Of a stretch of DNA of 64,000 bases, positions 1 through 7,496 are shown one piece after another. The notes under the pieces were generated by a model. That model was not told where the DNA came from. It did not search any database and worked only from the letters and a program-made list of their open reading frames with translations. Origin of the DNA: Pseudomonas sp. ANT_H12B (GTDB lineage: Bacteria; Pseudomonadota; Gammaproteobacteria; Pseudomonadales; Pseudomonadaceae); assembly GCF_008369325.1 (NCBI RefSeq), contig NZ_VOBI01000012.1, positions 62,001-126,000 of the forward strand, read 5' to 3'. A program made the position numbers and the translations under genes. Every line of letters starts with the position of its first letter. Position 1 is the stretch's first letter.

Positions 1-1
1 C

Positions 2-334
2 GCCGAGCGTTTGCGCCGCCTCGAAGAACGTGGCGTGCTCAAAGGCTATACCGTCGAGATCGACCCAAAATGCTTCGGTTATCAACTCCAGGCTATCGTG
101 CGCATCCGCCCGCTGCCGGGCCAATTGCAGGAAGTGGAGCGGCAGATCCAGGCCATTGCTGAATTTACCGAGTGCGACAAGGTGACCGGTGACGACTGTT
201 TCATCGCCCGCCTGCATGTGCGCTCGATGGAACAGCTGGACACCCTGCTCGACCGCCTCAACACCCACGCTGAAACCAACACTGCGATCGTCAAGAAGAC
301 CCCGGTCAAGCGTCGGTTGCCACCGATGGCGTAA
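2..334 (+). CDS. Lrp/AsnC family regulator, C-terminal part (5' end outside window)
   Basis: The reading frame is open from base 2, so the N-terminal helix-turn-helix lies outside the window. What remains starts at the end of the DNA-binding domain (AERLRRLEERGVLKGYTVEID) and runs through the RAM ligand-binding and dimerisation domain, with the family signature CDKVTGDDCFIARLHV. Lrp/AsnC proteins are octameric or dimeric DNA-binding regulators that usually sense an amino acid and control a neighbouring catabolic gene. The partner gene would be to the left and is not visible, so the ligand cannot be named. The gene ends at a bidirectional hairpin shared with the convergent yccA-type gene. Confidence 0.9.
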   Translation, partial: AERLRRLEERGVLKGYTVEIDPKCFGYQLQAIVRIRPLPGQLQEVERQIQAIAEFTECDKVTGDDCFIARLHVRSMEQLDTLLDRLNTHAETNTAIVKKTPVKRRLPPMA

Positions 335-360
335 CCGCTGAACCAAATCGCAGGCAATAA

Positions 361-383
361 AAAACCCGCCGTAGCGGGTTTTT
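361..383. terminator. Bidirectional intrinsic terminator
   Basis: The stem AAACCCGC / GCGGGTTT has a four-base loop, with an A-tract before it and a T-tract after it. It lies between the converging lrp-type and yccA-type genes and can serve both strands. Confidence 0.85.
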
Positions 384-399
384 CACTCAAGGCCTGCGA

Positions 400-1071
400 T
401 TAATCATCGCGGCTCATGATGCCGAACAGCTGCAACAAGCTGATGAACAGGTTGTAGATCGATACATACAGGCTGATGGTCGCCATGATGTAGTTGCGCT
501 CGCCGCCGTGAATTATGGCGCTGGTCTGGAACAGAATGCAGACCGAGGAAAACAGCACGAAACCTGCGCTGATCGCCAATTGCAGACCGCTGATCTGGAA
601 GAAGAAGCTGGCAACCACCGCGCCCAGCAACACGAAGAAGCCCGCAGTGATGAAGCCACTGAGGAAACTCATGTCCTTGCGGGAGATCAGCACATAGGCC
701 GACAGGCCACCGAACACCAGCGCGGTCATCGCGAAGGCGGAACTGACGACTTCAGCACCGCCTTGCATACCCAGGTAGCGGTTGAGGATCGGGCCAAGCA
801 GGAAACCCATGAAACCGGTCAGGGCAAATGCCGACACCAGGCCCCAGGCAGAATCACGGAGTTTGTTGGTGAGAAAGAAAAGGCCGTAGAAACCGATCAG
901 CACCACGAAAATGTTCGGGTAGCCGACACGCATCTGCTGAGCCACGAACGCCATCACGCCGCTGAATGCGAGGGTGAGTGCGAGTAAGCCATAAGTGTTG
1001 CGCAGGACGCGGCTAACCTCTAGCTGCTCAGCCTGCACGCTGTTATTAACTGCGTAATCCTGTTCGCGCAT
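400..1071 (-). CDS. yccA: Bax inhibitor-1/YccA family inner-membrane protein
   Basis: This 223-residue protein has about seven hydrophobic segments spread over its whole length and no signal peptide, which fits the BI-1/YccA (UPF0005, LFG) family. In E. coli YccA is a substrate and modulator of the FtsH-HflKC membrane protease. The start at 1071 has a clear AGGAG ribosome-binding site (caggagtgtcgccATG). The gene stands alone between the shared terminator at 361-383 and tRNA-Ser. The family assignment is firm. The FtsH link is known for the E. coli protein and only assumed here. Confidence 0.9.
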   Translation of the reverse strand: MREQDYAVNNSVQAEQLEVSRVLRNTYGLLALTLAFSGVMAFVAQQMRVGYPNIFVVLIGFYGLFFLTNKLRDSAWGLVSAFALTGFMGFLLGPILNRYLGMQGGAEVVSSAFAMTALVFGGLSAYVLISRKDMSFLSGFITAGFFVLLGAVVASFFFQISGLQLAISAGFVLFSSVCILFQTSAIIHGGERNYIMATISLYVSIYNLFISLLQLFGIMSRDD

Positions 1072-1194
1072 GGCGACACTCCTGTTGGTTTGAAACGTTC
1101 AGTCGCAAAGATCATAACAGACGCTCTGTAACAAGCTATGGAGAGAGTTTGACAGTGTGTTTCATTCAGGTATTATGGCGCCCGCAACGCAAAC

Positions 1195-1282
1195 GGAGGT
1201 GTGGCCGAGTGGTTTAAGGCAACGGTCTTGAAAACCGTCGACTGTAACAGGTCCATGAGTTCGAATCCCATCGCCTCCGCCA
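1195..1282 (+). tRNA. tRNA-Ser (anticodon TGA)
   Basis: A complete class II tRNA with an encoded CCA end. The acceptor stem GGAGGTG pairs with CGCCTCC (1272-1278), the discriminator is G and CCA follows at 1280-1282. The anticodon stem acggt/accgt encloses loop cTTGAaa with anticodon TGA at 1229-1231, reading UCA serine codons. There is an extended variable arm and the T-loop motif GTTCGAATC. A hairpin terminator follows directly. Confidence 0.97.
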
Positions 1283-1293
1283 TATTTGTGCCG

Positions 1294-1321
1294 ACAAAGC
1301 CCTGATTATTCAGGGCTTTGT
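1294..1321 (+). terminator. tRNA-Ser terminator
   Basis: An 11-bp perfect stem (ACAAAGCCCTG / CAGGGCTTTGT) with a six-base loop lies 12 bases after the tRNA CCA end and is followed by TCGTTTCT. It is the usual exit signal for a monocistronic tRNA gene. Confidence 0.85.
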
Positions 1322-1689
1322 CGTTTCTGGCTTTTGAGAATAGTTAACAGCCCATACCCTGGATAAATCGTCGATTTTCGACGAGCGGATACTATTTGAA
1401 TCCCTCTTGGCTTATAGCCCAGCGCGGTAGCAGCGCAAGCCGTATCGCATTGGTCTGCACTGAAAAACGGAATCACGCGCCTGTGGAGCAGCTCGACAAA
1501 ACACGCACATACGAAAACGCCGCTCACTGAGCGGCGTTTTCGTACTGGTTGATGTACATATTTTCGAGATTAGAACGTGGTCATTTCGTACAAATCACTT
1601 CCGCGACTGCCTACACGAATAAAGAAGTCTGAGCGTCTGTTCAAGACAGCCTTACGCGGCTTCAAAAAGGTGATCCACCCCCTGCCCAT
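1322..1689. other. Non-coding stretch with one perfect palindrome
   Basis: I see no convincing gene here. Open frames in this stretch have no family features and run through the hairpin. The only clear structure is the perfect palindrome at 1511-1543 (stem containing AACGCCGCT/AGCGGCGTT). A near copy of it occurs at 14907-14943 after an unrelated gene. The region looks like the remains of lost genes downstream of the tRNA. Confidence 0.6.
1511..1543. terminator. Palindromic terminator-like hairpin, orphan
   Basis: Perfect inverted repeat ACGAAAACGCCGCTCA / TGAGCGGCGTTTTCGT. It has the form of a Rho-independent terminator readable in both directions, but no intact gene now ends here. It probably served a gene that has decayed. 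Confidence 0.6.
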
Positions 1690-2176
1690 TCAGTCCTTGA
1701 TCGATTTGGGTATCGCTATACGGCTACTGGTCTTGACCTCGCGCAAGGCCAGACTGGACTGGATGGATGCGATACCCACCTGACGCCTGAGCACCTGCTC
1801 AATGAAATCACCGTAGCTATCTAGATCCTCTGCCAATACTTGCAGCACGTAATCGGCATCCCCGGTGATCTTGTGACAGGACAGCACTTCAGGCAGTTGC
1901 GCAATCACCGCCTCGAAGTCGTCGGGAGCGTGATCGGCGTGGGTTGAAAAACGAATGTGCACGAATGCGATGATATCCAGCCCCAGCATTCGTCGATCAA
2001 GGTTCGCCTGGTAGCCCTTGATGACGCCCGCCTCCTCCATTCGCTTACGACGCCGCCAGCAAGGCGTAAGGCTTAACGACAGCCGCTCACTGAGTCAGGC
2101 GTTGGAAATGCTCGCGTCCTCCTGCAGCAACGCGAGTATCGCCAGGTCGGTGTCGTCGAGACTGATGCGCAGAATG
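1690..2176 (-). pseudogene. Lrp/AsnC regulator broken by an in-frame TGA
   Basis: Both halves lie in one frame on the minus strand. The N-terminal part (LDDTDLAILALLQEDASISNA) is the first half of the Lrp helix-turn-helix. It is followed by TGA at 2095-2097 and then, without a frame change, by LSERLSLSLTPCWRRRKRMEE, GVIKGY and a complete RAM domain (CHKITGDADYVLQVLAED). One codon change, for example CGA or GGA to TGA, would explain the break. The 5' end is also poor: no ATG or GTG in frame is well placed, and the coding sequence abuts the divergent aphA start at 2174. Lrp genes next to ornithine cyclodeaminase or acetylpolyamine amidohydrolase usually control them. Confidence 0.85.
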
Positions 2177-2740
2177 TTTACAGTTTTCAGTGACTCCCAC
2201 CGTTTGCACCATGGCCCCGAATTGAAAGACGGCGTGTTCAAGCCGTCTTTCGAACACTCAGTCGGGCCGATACCGTCCATAAACGGGTCAAGCAGGTCGG
2301 GCTTGGCCAGATCATCGAGCCGCGAGCATTTGACAGGTGGTCGTGCTATGTCAACGCGCACTGCGAGCGCTACGTAACCTTTCTGGAAACCGCCTGGTCT
2401 GAATCGTGCGCAACCGGACGCACCCACGATGCCTTGCCGCTGGTATGGCCAGTGCGCGAATACATGGGCGGCTGGCTATCTCAACAACGCTGCCATTGCT
2501 GCACAACAGGCCGTCACCAAAGGCGCAAAACGTGTCGCGGTTCTGGACGTCGACTTCCATCATGGCAACGGCATCCAGAACATTTTCTACGGGCGTCGCG
2601 ACGTCATGTTTGTCTCGCTGCACGGCGAACCTGCGGTGTCCTATCCGTACTATTCAGGCTTCAGTCACGAAGTCGGCTTCGGGCAAGGCGTCTTCCCCCT
2701 GAATCGCAGTGTTTCAAATCTTGAATCGGAGCATAAAAAC
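2174..2740 (+). pseudogene. aphA: Acetylpolyamine amidohydrolase (histone deacetylase family) remnant
   Basis: Pieces of one class II HDAC-like amidohydrolase occur in order but in different frames: the N-terminus from 2174 (MFTVFSDSHRLHHGPELKDG, GVFKPSFE), a middle piece near 2340-2450 (YVNAHCERYVTFLETAW, LPLVWPVRE), and a longer piece near 2460-2700 (GYLNNAAIAAQQAV, RVAVLDVDFHHGNG, DVMFVSLHGEP, YPYYSGF). The DVDFHHGNG zinc-binding strand is present. The segment that should carry the catalytic PGHH histidine pair is missing, so there is an internal deletion as well as frameshifts. AphA proteins remove acetyl groups from acetylputrescine and related amines. The last frame reads straight into the ornithine cyclodeaminase remnant with no stop. 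Confidence 0.85.
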
Positions 2741-2932
2741 ATGACTCTATTTATCGATGTCGATCATGCCGCACGCCTGTTCGCCAAGGTGGGAATCCGC
2801 CGGGCAATCCGCGAAATGGCGACTTACATCGAAGCCGACTATTCACGCTGGGCGCAGTTTGATAAGTCGCCCCGCACAGCCAATCACCGTCTACCAGCGC
2901 CGCCTTGGAAAGCCGTAGGCAGCGGCCGGTGA
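2741..2932 (+). pseudogene. ocd: Ornithine cyclodeaminase, N-terminal remnant
   Basis: From ATG 2741, preceded by a CGGAGC-type ribosome site, the frame reads MTLFIDVDHAARLFAKVGIR and then REMATYIEADYSRWAQFDKS and ANH. This is the characteristic N-terminus of ornithine cyclodeaminase, which converts ornithine to proline and ammonia. The match ends near 2883; the remaining residues to the stop at 2932 are unrelated. About 45 of the usual roughly 350 residues survive, so the gene is dead. Together with the upstream aphA and Lrp remnants it marks a lost polyamine/ornithine locus. Confidence 0.85.
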
Positions 2933-3057
2933 TTTACCGACGAAGGTGCGCAGCGGATGAACGCAAGTTTGCGCGGGGCGCGCAGTGGCGGGTGTTCGAA
3001 TCGTAGCGTTTTGAAACCACACCGCAAGACTGCGGTGGGTGGTCATTTTCCTGAGCC

Positions 3058-3090
3058 ATGGAGTCGACCGGTGCTCCCTGTCGACTCCAT
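3058..3090. terminator. Hairpin at the end of the opine-type operon
   Basis: An 11-bp perfect stem ATGGAGTCGAC / GTCGACTCCAT with an 11-base loop lies 14 bases beyond the ridA stop on the minus-strand side. A second, imperfect hairpin around ccgc/gcgg lies near 3017-3044. Neither has a strong T-tract, so termination is probable rather than certain. Confidence 0.5.
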
Positions 3091-3103
3091 CACCTGTTAA
3101 TGA

Positions 3104-3457
3104 TCAGCCCGCCGCAACCACGGTGATTTCCACCAGCAGGTCTGGTGCGGCCAGACGCGACTCAACGGTGGCACGCGCAGGCGCGTGGCCTTCTGGTGCC
3201 CAGGCGTCCCACACTTCGTTCATGCCGGCGAAGTCGGCCTGGATGTCCGACAGCCAGACTTGCGCGGTGAGGATACGGGTTTTATCCAGGCCAGCCTGGG
3301 CCAGGAAATTGTCAATCTTCGCCAGCACCTGAGCGGTCTGGCCTTTAATGTCCTGGGTCCGGTCCGTGGCGGTCTGGCCGCCGAGGAAGGTGAAACCGTT
3401 GCACTGAACGACGCGGCTCATGCGTTGATTGGTTTCGATGCGTTTAATTTCCAGCAT
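3104..3457 (-). CDS. RidA family enamine/imine deaminase
   Basis: A 117-residue protein of the RidA/YjgF/UK114 family, with the C-terminal PARATVESRLAAPDLLVEIT signature containing the conserved arginine that binds the substrate carboxylate. RidA proteins hydrolyse reactive enamines and imines such as 2-aminoacrylate. The start at 3457 has a GAGGAG ribosome site. It is the last gene of a nine-gene leftward operon, 9 bases after the FAD oxidase at 3467. This makes sense because flavin amine oxidation releases imines, and this protein would speed their hydrolysis to the oxo product. The substrate is not known. Confidence 0.9.
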   Translation of the reverse strand: MLEIKRIETNQRMSRVVQCNGFTFLGGQTATDRTQDIKGQTAQVLAKIDNFLAQAGLDKTRILTAQVWLSDIQADFAGMNEVWDAWAPEGHAPARATVESRLAAPDLLVEITVVAAG

Positions 3458-3466
3458 GTGAACTCC

Positions 3467-4645
3467 TCAATGTTGCGGGATGATTGAAGCGGATGGAAAA
3501 GATGAAGCCTGCGTACCGGCGGCCTCGTTAAAACGGTCGATGGCGAACGGCTCCAGTGAAATGTCCGAATGCTCGCCAAGAATGAGTTGGGCCAGACGTT
3601 TACCGGTGCCGGGGCCCATCTGAAAGCCGCTGCCGCAAAAACCAAATGAGTAACTCAGGTTACTGGCTTTGCGACTGGCACCTATCACCGGCAGATCATC
3701 GGCAGTGAAGGCTTCAACGCCGGCCCAGACGCGATTGACGCCCAAGTGTTTCAGATGCGGAAACAAGTCAGTGACCGTGCGCGCGCTGCTGCCCAGACGG
3801 TCTATCTCGACCTCGCCGTGGCGCGCCAGAAAATCCAGCGACCCGATCAGCTTGCCACCGATGACCACCGTACCATTTGCAAACTGCTTGAACGACAGTG
3901 CTCTGCCCGTAGCACCCAGCACCGGGATACAAAAAGGCGCGACGCGATGGGTGACCATCAGCATCAGGCCTTCAGGGTGCACGGGCACCGGCTCACCAAT
4001 CTGCGCAGCCAATCCTCCGGCCCAGGCGCCCGCCGTCACCACCAGGTGTTCGGCACTGAAACTGCCTGCGGGCGTACTCACCCGCCACTGAGTACCGGTC
4101 TGCTCGATGCGTTGCGCAGGGGTGTTTTCGTGAATCTGTACGCCGCGGTTTTCCGCGGCCAGGCGAATCGCGGTGACGGTTTTGTAAGGCACCGCGTAAC
4201 CATCGTCCTCGACCCAGATGCCGCCCGTCACATGCCGCGCCACTGCCGGCACTTTGTCGAACACCTGTTGCTGATCAATCAACACTTCATGGGTGAAGCC
4301 CAACGCCTGAAGGTGCTCGACCCGCTGCCGGCACTCCTCCAATTCGGCCTGGTTCTCCGCCAGCTTGAGCTGACCGCTGGGGACAAAACCGCCGTCGTCG
4401 CCCAACGTATTTTTGAGTTGATGCCAAAGATCACGCGAGGATAGCGCCAATGGAATTTCCGCTACGTGACGGCCCAGGGTACGCACGCCACCAGCATTGA
4501 CGCCGGAGGCATGGCGACCGCAATACTCCGCTTCCAGTACGATCACCTTGACGCCGGCTTGCGCGAGGAACAACGCCGTGCTCAGACCATGGATGCCGCC
4601 GCCGATCACCAGCACGTCAGCCTGGCGTTTGCTCGACTCACTCAC
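3467..4645 (-). CDS. FAD-dependent amine/amino-acid oxidase subunit (DadA/HcnC-like)
   Basis: 392 residues from the GTG at 4645 (VSESSKRQADVLVIGGGIHG). This start overlaps the stop of the upstream gene by 8 bases. A longer ATG frame would run deep into that gene and lacks homology. The Rossmann motif VIGGGIHGLSTALFLA sits near residues 12-30 and the C-terminal FAD loop FGFCGSGFQMGPGTG near 340. The family (PF01266) includes D-amino acid dehydrogenase, sarcosine oxidase beta and the HcnC, OoxB and NoxB subunits that oxidise a C-N bond. With the BFD flavoprotein and the [2Fe-2S] subunit upstream it can form a three-subunit oxidase. It is one of two such FAD subunits in the operon. Confidence 0.85.
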   Translation of the reverse strand: MSESSKRQADVLVIGGGIHGLSTALFLAQAGVKVIVLEAEYCGRHASGVNAGGVRTLGRHVAEIPLALSSRDLWHQLKNTLGDDGGFVPSGQLKLAENQAELEECRQRVEHLQALGFTHEVLIDQQQVFDKVPAVARHVTGGIWVEDDGYAVPYKTVTAIRLAAENRGVQIHENTPAQRIEQTGTQWRVSTPAGSFSAEHLVVTAGAWAGGLAAQIGEPVPVHPEGLMLMVTHRVAPFCIPVLGATGRALSFKQFANGTVVIGGKLIGSLDFLARHGEVEIDRLGSSARTVTDLFPHLKHLGVNRVWAGVEAFTADDLPVIGASRKASNLSYSFGFCGSGFQMGPGTGKRLAQLILGEHSDISLEPFAIDRFNEAAGTQASSFPSASIIPQH

Positions 4646-6014
4646 CGGCCAGCTCTCCCAGAGTGATGGGCTTGATCGGCGGACGAATACGGTAATAACC
4701 CACCTCGGCCGCCGACACACCGCGAGCCTTGGCGATGACTTCGGTCACCGTCAGACCGCACATGCGCCCCTGGCATGGCCCCATGCCGCAACGACCGAAT
4801 GACTTGGCCTGGTTCGGGCCCGCGCAACCCAGGGCGACGAAGCCGCGCAGTTCGCCCGCCGTCACTTCTTCGCAGCGGCAGACCATCACCTCGTCAGCCG
4901 GAATGCGGTTTTGTTCTTTTGGCTGATAAAACACGTCGAGAAACGGCCGAATCCGCAGGTTGACCTCAAGTTGCACGCGCAACACGCGAGCTTTGTCATC
5001 ACGTTCAGCGGTGCTGAGGATCTTGAGTTGCGTGGCAATCCCAAGAGCCGCCAATTCGCCCTGCACCGCCGCTGCCTGAGCGCCACCGATACCGGCGCCA
5101 TCTCCGGCGACGTAAACACCCGGCACATCCAGCTCACCCCACGGATCGGTGACCGGTCTGAAGCACAGCTGATCCAGATCCCATTCATGCCGCGCGCGCA
5201 ATGCCTGACTGAACTGGATATTCGGCACCACGCCTTGATGCAGCAGCACGCAGCGGGTGTCGATGCGCTGCGCCTTGCCGGACACGCTGAATGTCAGTGC
5301 CTGCGCCGCCTCTTCGCCCTCGACCGCCAGTTGCTCGGCCCCGCTGTAATGAGCGATCCCGGCACTGCGCAGGCTGCGCATCAGTTCCAACCCCTTGCGC
5401 AGATAAGGCCAGGCGCGCAGAGCGGCAAACAGGTGACGGCGGGCACGCCAGTAATCTTCGGGCCGCGTGGTGTCGACCAGGGCCTTGATCGTCACGCCGG
5501 CACGCAGGTACTGCCAGCCGAGCAAATACAGGAGCGGGCCACAACCGGCCAAGACCACCGGTTCGCTTGGCGCCAGGCCTGAGCTTTTCAGCAGAATCTG
5601 TGCAGCCCCGGCGCTCATCACGCCGGGCAAAGTCCAACCGGCAATCGGAAACGGTCGCTCCATGGCACCGGTCGCCAGCAGCACGGCTTTGGCATCGAGC
5701 GTATACAGGCGACCGTCGCGCAGGTAACTGACCTGATGATCCCGGGTCACCTGCCACACCGATGCGCCTTTTTCATAGCGCACGCTCGACGATGCCAAGG
5801 CCTGAGCCAGTTGATTGCCGTGAGCATAATCGGGGCCCAGCAGGTCCCGTCGCGACAGCGGTGCCAGGGTGATGCCGCGGTAAATTTGTCCACCCGGACT
5901 GCCCTGCTCATCCAGCAACACCACCTGCAAGCCCAGCCCGGCCATGTGCGTGGCTGCGGCCATGCCGGCCGCCCCTGCACCGACCACCACGACATCGACG
6001 GTTTCGCGGTTCAT
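4638..6014 (-). CDS. FAD/NAD(P)-binding oxidoreductase with BFD-type [2Fe-2S] domain (OoxA/HcnB-like)
   Basis: 458 residues. The N-terminal dinucleotide fold begins DVVVVGAGAAGMAAATHMAG, with a second GxGxxG-like region mid-protein (VVLAGCGPLLYLLGW). The C-terminal 80 residues are a BFD-like [2Fe-2S] domain, with CRCEE and GRCGMGPCQGRMC supplying the cysteines. This architecture is that of the alpha subunits of opine oxidases (OoxA, NoxA), HCN synthase HcnB and hydroxyproline dehydrogenase. They pass electrons from the substrate-oxidising FAD subunit to the respiratory chain. It overlaps the [2Fe-2S] gene upstream by 4 bases and the FAD oxidase downstream by 8, which points to coupled translation and a complex. 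The substrate is unknown. Confidence 0.88.
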   Translation of the reverse strand: MNRETVDVVVVGAGAAGMAAATHMAGLGLQVVLLDEQGSPGGQIYRGITLAPLSRRDLLGPDYAHGNQLAQALASSSVRYEKGASVWQVTRDHQVSYLRDGRLYTLDAKAVLLATGAMERPFPIAGWTLPGVMSAGAAQILLKSSGLAPSEPVVLAGCGPLLYLLGWQYLRAGVTIKALVDTTRPEDYWRARRHLFAALRAWPYLRKGLELMRSLRSAGIAHYSGAEQLAVEGEEAAQALTFSVSGKAQRIDTRCVLLHQGVVPNIQFSQALRARHEWDLDQLCFRPVTDPWGELDVPGVYVAGDGAGIGGAQAAAVQGELAALGIATQLKILSTAERDDKARVLRVQLEVNLRIRPFLDVFYQPKEQNRIPADEVMVCRCEEVTAGELRGFVALGCAGPNQAKSFGRCGMGPCQGRMCGLTVTEVIAKARGVSAAEVGYYRIRPPIKPITLGELAGE

Positions 6015-6364
6015 GACTGCACCTCCACAGGCTGGACATTCATCGGTTGATAGATCAAATCCCGGGCGCCTTCCTGGGAACGAATGCGCATGCCGTCAGC
6101 CACTTCGATCAGGCAGCTTTGCCGGTTGGGAACGCCGTCGATGTCCACCAGGCACTCGAAGCACACGCCCATCATGCAATACGGTGCACGGGGCGACTCG
6201 CTGACCGGCGTGGCGCGAAACCGGCTGATGCCGGACATCAGCAGTGCAGCGGCGACGCTCATGCCGGCGGGCACACTCAGCGGTTGATCGTTGAAGGTCA
6301 GGCTCACGGTCCGCGTCGCCCTGACTTCACTGACGACGGGTTGAAACAGCGGATCAGTGCGCAT
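6011..6364 (-). CDS. Small (2Fe-2S)-binding oxidase subunit (HcnA-like)
   Basis: A 117-residue ferredoxin-like protein (Fer2_4 type). Residues about 35-105 hold the cluster loop CMMGVCFECLVDIDGVPNRQSC, the usual C-x4-C-x2-C plus a distant C. Such free-standing small subunits belong to heterotrimeric amine oxidases (HcnA, the gamma subunits of hydroxyproline and opine dehydrogenases). The start at 6364 lies inside the end of the upstream FAD gene (overlap 11 bases) and its end overlaps the next gene by 4 (ATGA), so all three subunits are translated as a unit. Confidence 0.88.
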   Translation of the reverse strand: MRTDPLFQPVVSEVRATRTVSLTFNDQPLSVPAGMSVAAALLMSGISRFRATPVSESPRAPYCMMGVCFECLVDIDGVPNRQSCLIEVADGMRIRSQEGARDLIYQPMNVQPVEVQS

Positions 6365-7496
6365 GTGAAAACACCTTGTCAGTTAGAAAACGGTCACCGG
6401 TAAACACCTCCAGCTCATCGGGGGGAGCTCCGCCCATGATCCACGGCGCGATGCGCAGGGCATGGGCCGCCGCCAGGGTCACGCCGCTGTGGCAGGTGAC
6501 CACGAAGGCACCGGGATGAGCGCTGGATTGCTGATAGATAGGAAGTCCATCCGGGCTCAGCACCCGCAATGCGCCCCAGGCCCGGACCAGTCGCACATCG
6601 CGCAGCAAGGGAAAGGTCGTGACACCACGTTTGGCGATGGCGGCCAACACCTCGGTGGAGGTGCCGTCATCGAAGCCCACCTCCTCCATGGAGTCGCCAA
6701 GTTGCACGGTGCCTTCGTCGGTCTGTCGGACGTTCAGCGTCGGGTAGTCGAGAAATGGCCGGACCCGCTCGCTGATCAACACCTGCCCGCGATTGGGCGC
6801 TACCGGTGCATACAAGCCCACCTGCCGCGCCAGCGTCGCATTGCCCAGCCCGGCCGCCAGTACGATCCGTGGCGCGACAAAGTAACGCTGCCCGGCTCTG
6901 ACCCGAAACTCACCGGGCGCGCATTCGATACGATCGACCTGCACGCCGCCATGCAGCCGCGCGCCCTTGGCCTGCGCCGAGGTGTGCAGGGCCCGCAGCA
7001 GTTTCAACGGATTGACGTGCCCGTCCTGTGGCGTGTAACTGGCGCCGATCACTGCAGGCCCAATCAGCGGCAAACGCGCTTTGACTTCGGCGGCGTCCAG
7101 CATTTCGAACGGATAATCGCCCAGTGCATCCTGCAAGGTCTGCAGTCGTGACTGGCGCTCCAGCAGTTCTTCGTCACTGAAGCACATGTGAAAACCACCC
7201 GGTTGCTTGAGCTGGACGTCGACGCCGCTGTCGGCCATCAATGCTTGCGCGAATGCAGGCCAGCGACTCGCCGAAGAACGTGTCCAGCGCGCGTAATCCG
7301 GCAGGTCATGACCTTTACCCTGGACCCAGACCAGGCCGAAATTGCCCCGCGAAGCGCGAAACGCATCGTCGCCCTGATCGAGGACCACGGTGTCGACACC
7401 GCTGCGAGCCAACCCATAGGCCACCGCCATGCCCACCAGCCCGCCGCCGATCACAATCACGTCCGACTGCACGACGTTGTGTCTGTCCTGGCTCAT
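6354..7496 (-). CDS. Second FAD-dependent oxidoreductase (DadA/glycine-oxidase type)
   Basis: 380 residues with the N-terminal FAD motif VIVIGGGLVGMAVAYGLARS at about residues 13-32 and a C-terminal CHSGVTLAAAHALRIAPWI segment. It is in the same PF01266 family as the 3467-4645 product but clearly different in sequence. It may be the catalytic subunit of the heterotrimer, or a separate enzyme acting on a different intermediate. It overlaps the permease gene upstream by 4 bases and the [2Fe-2S] gene downstream by 11. Position directly after the transporter genes suggests it acts early on the imported substrate. Confidence 0.85.
   Translation of the reverse strand: MSQDRHNVVQSDVIVIGGGLVGMAVAYGLARSGVDTVVLDQGDDAFRASRGNFGLVWVQGKGHDLPDYARWTRSSASRWPAFAQALMADSGVDVQLKQPGGFHMCFSDEELLERQSRLQTLQDALGDYPFEMLDAAEVKARLPLIGPAVIGASYTPQDGHVNPLKLLRALHTSAQAKGARLHGGVQVDRIECAPGEFRVRAGQRYFVAPRIVLAAGLGNATLARQVGLYAPVAPNRGQVLISERVRPFLDYPTLNVRQTDEGTVQLGDSMEEVGFDDGTSTEVLAAIAKRGVTTFPLLRDVRLVRAWGALRVLSPDGLPIYQQSSAHPGAFVVTCHSGVTLAAAHALRIAPWIMGGAPPDELEVFTGDRFLTDKVFSHAH

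Noticed and set aside
1195-3100. Integrated island at tRNA-Ser
   Set aside because: No integrase, no direct repeat of the tRNA 3' end found by eye downstream, and the adjacent debris consists of ordinary chromosomal catabolic genes.
3467-7496. Hydrogen cyanide synthase operon hcnABC
   Set aside because: The three subunit types are related, but the real hcn operon is a compact hcnA-hcnB-hcnC set without an ABC importer, RidA or LysR gene, and here there are two FAD subunits. A catabolic opine-type function fits better.
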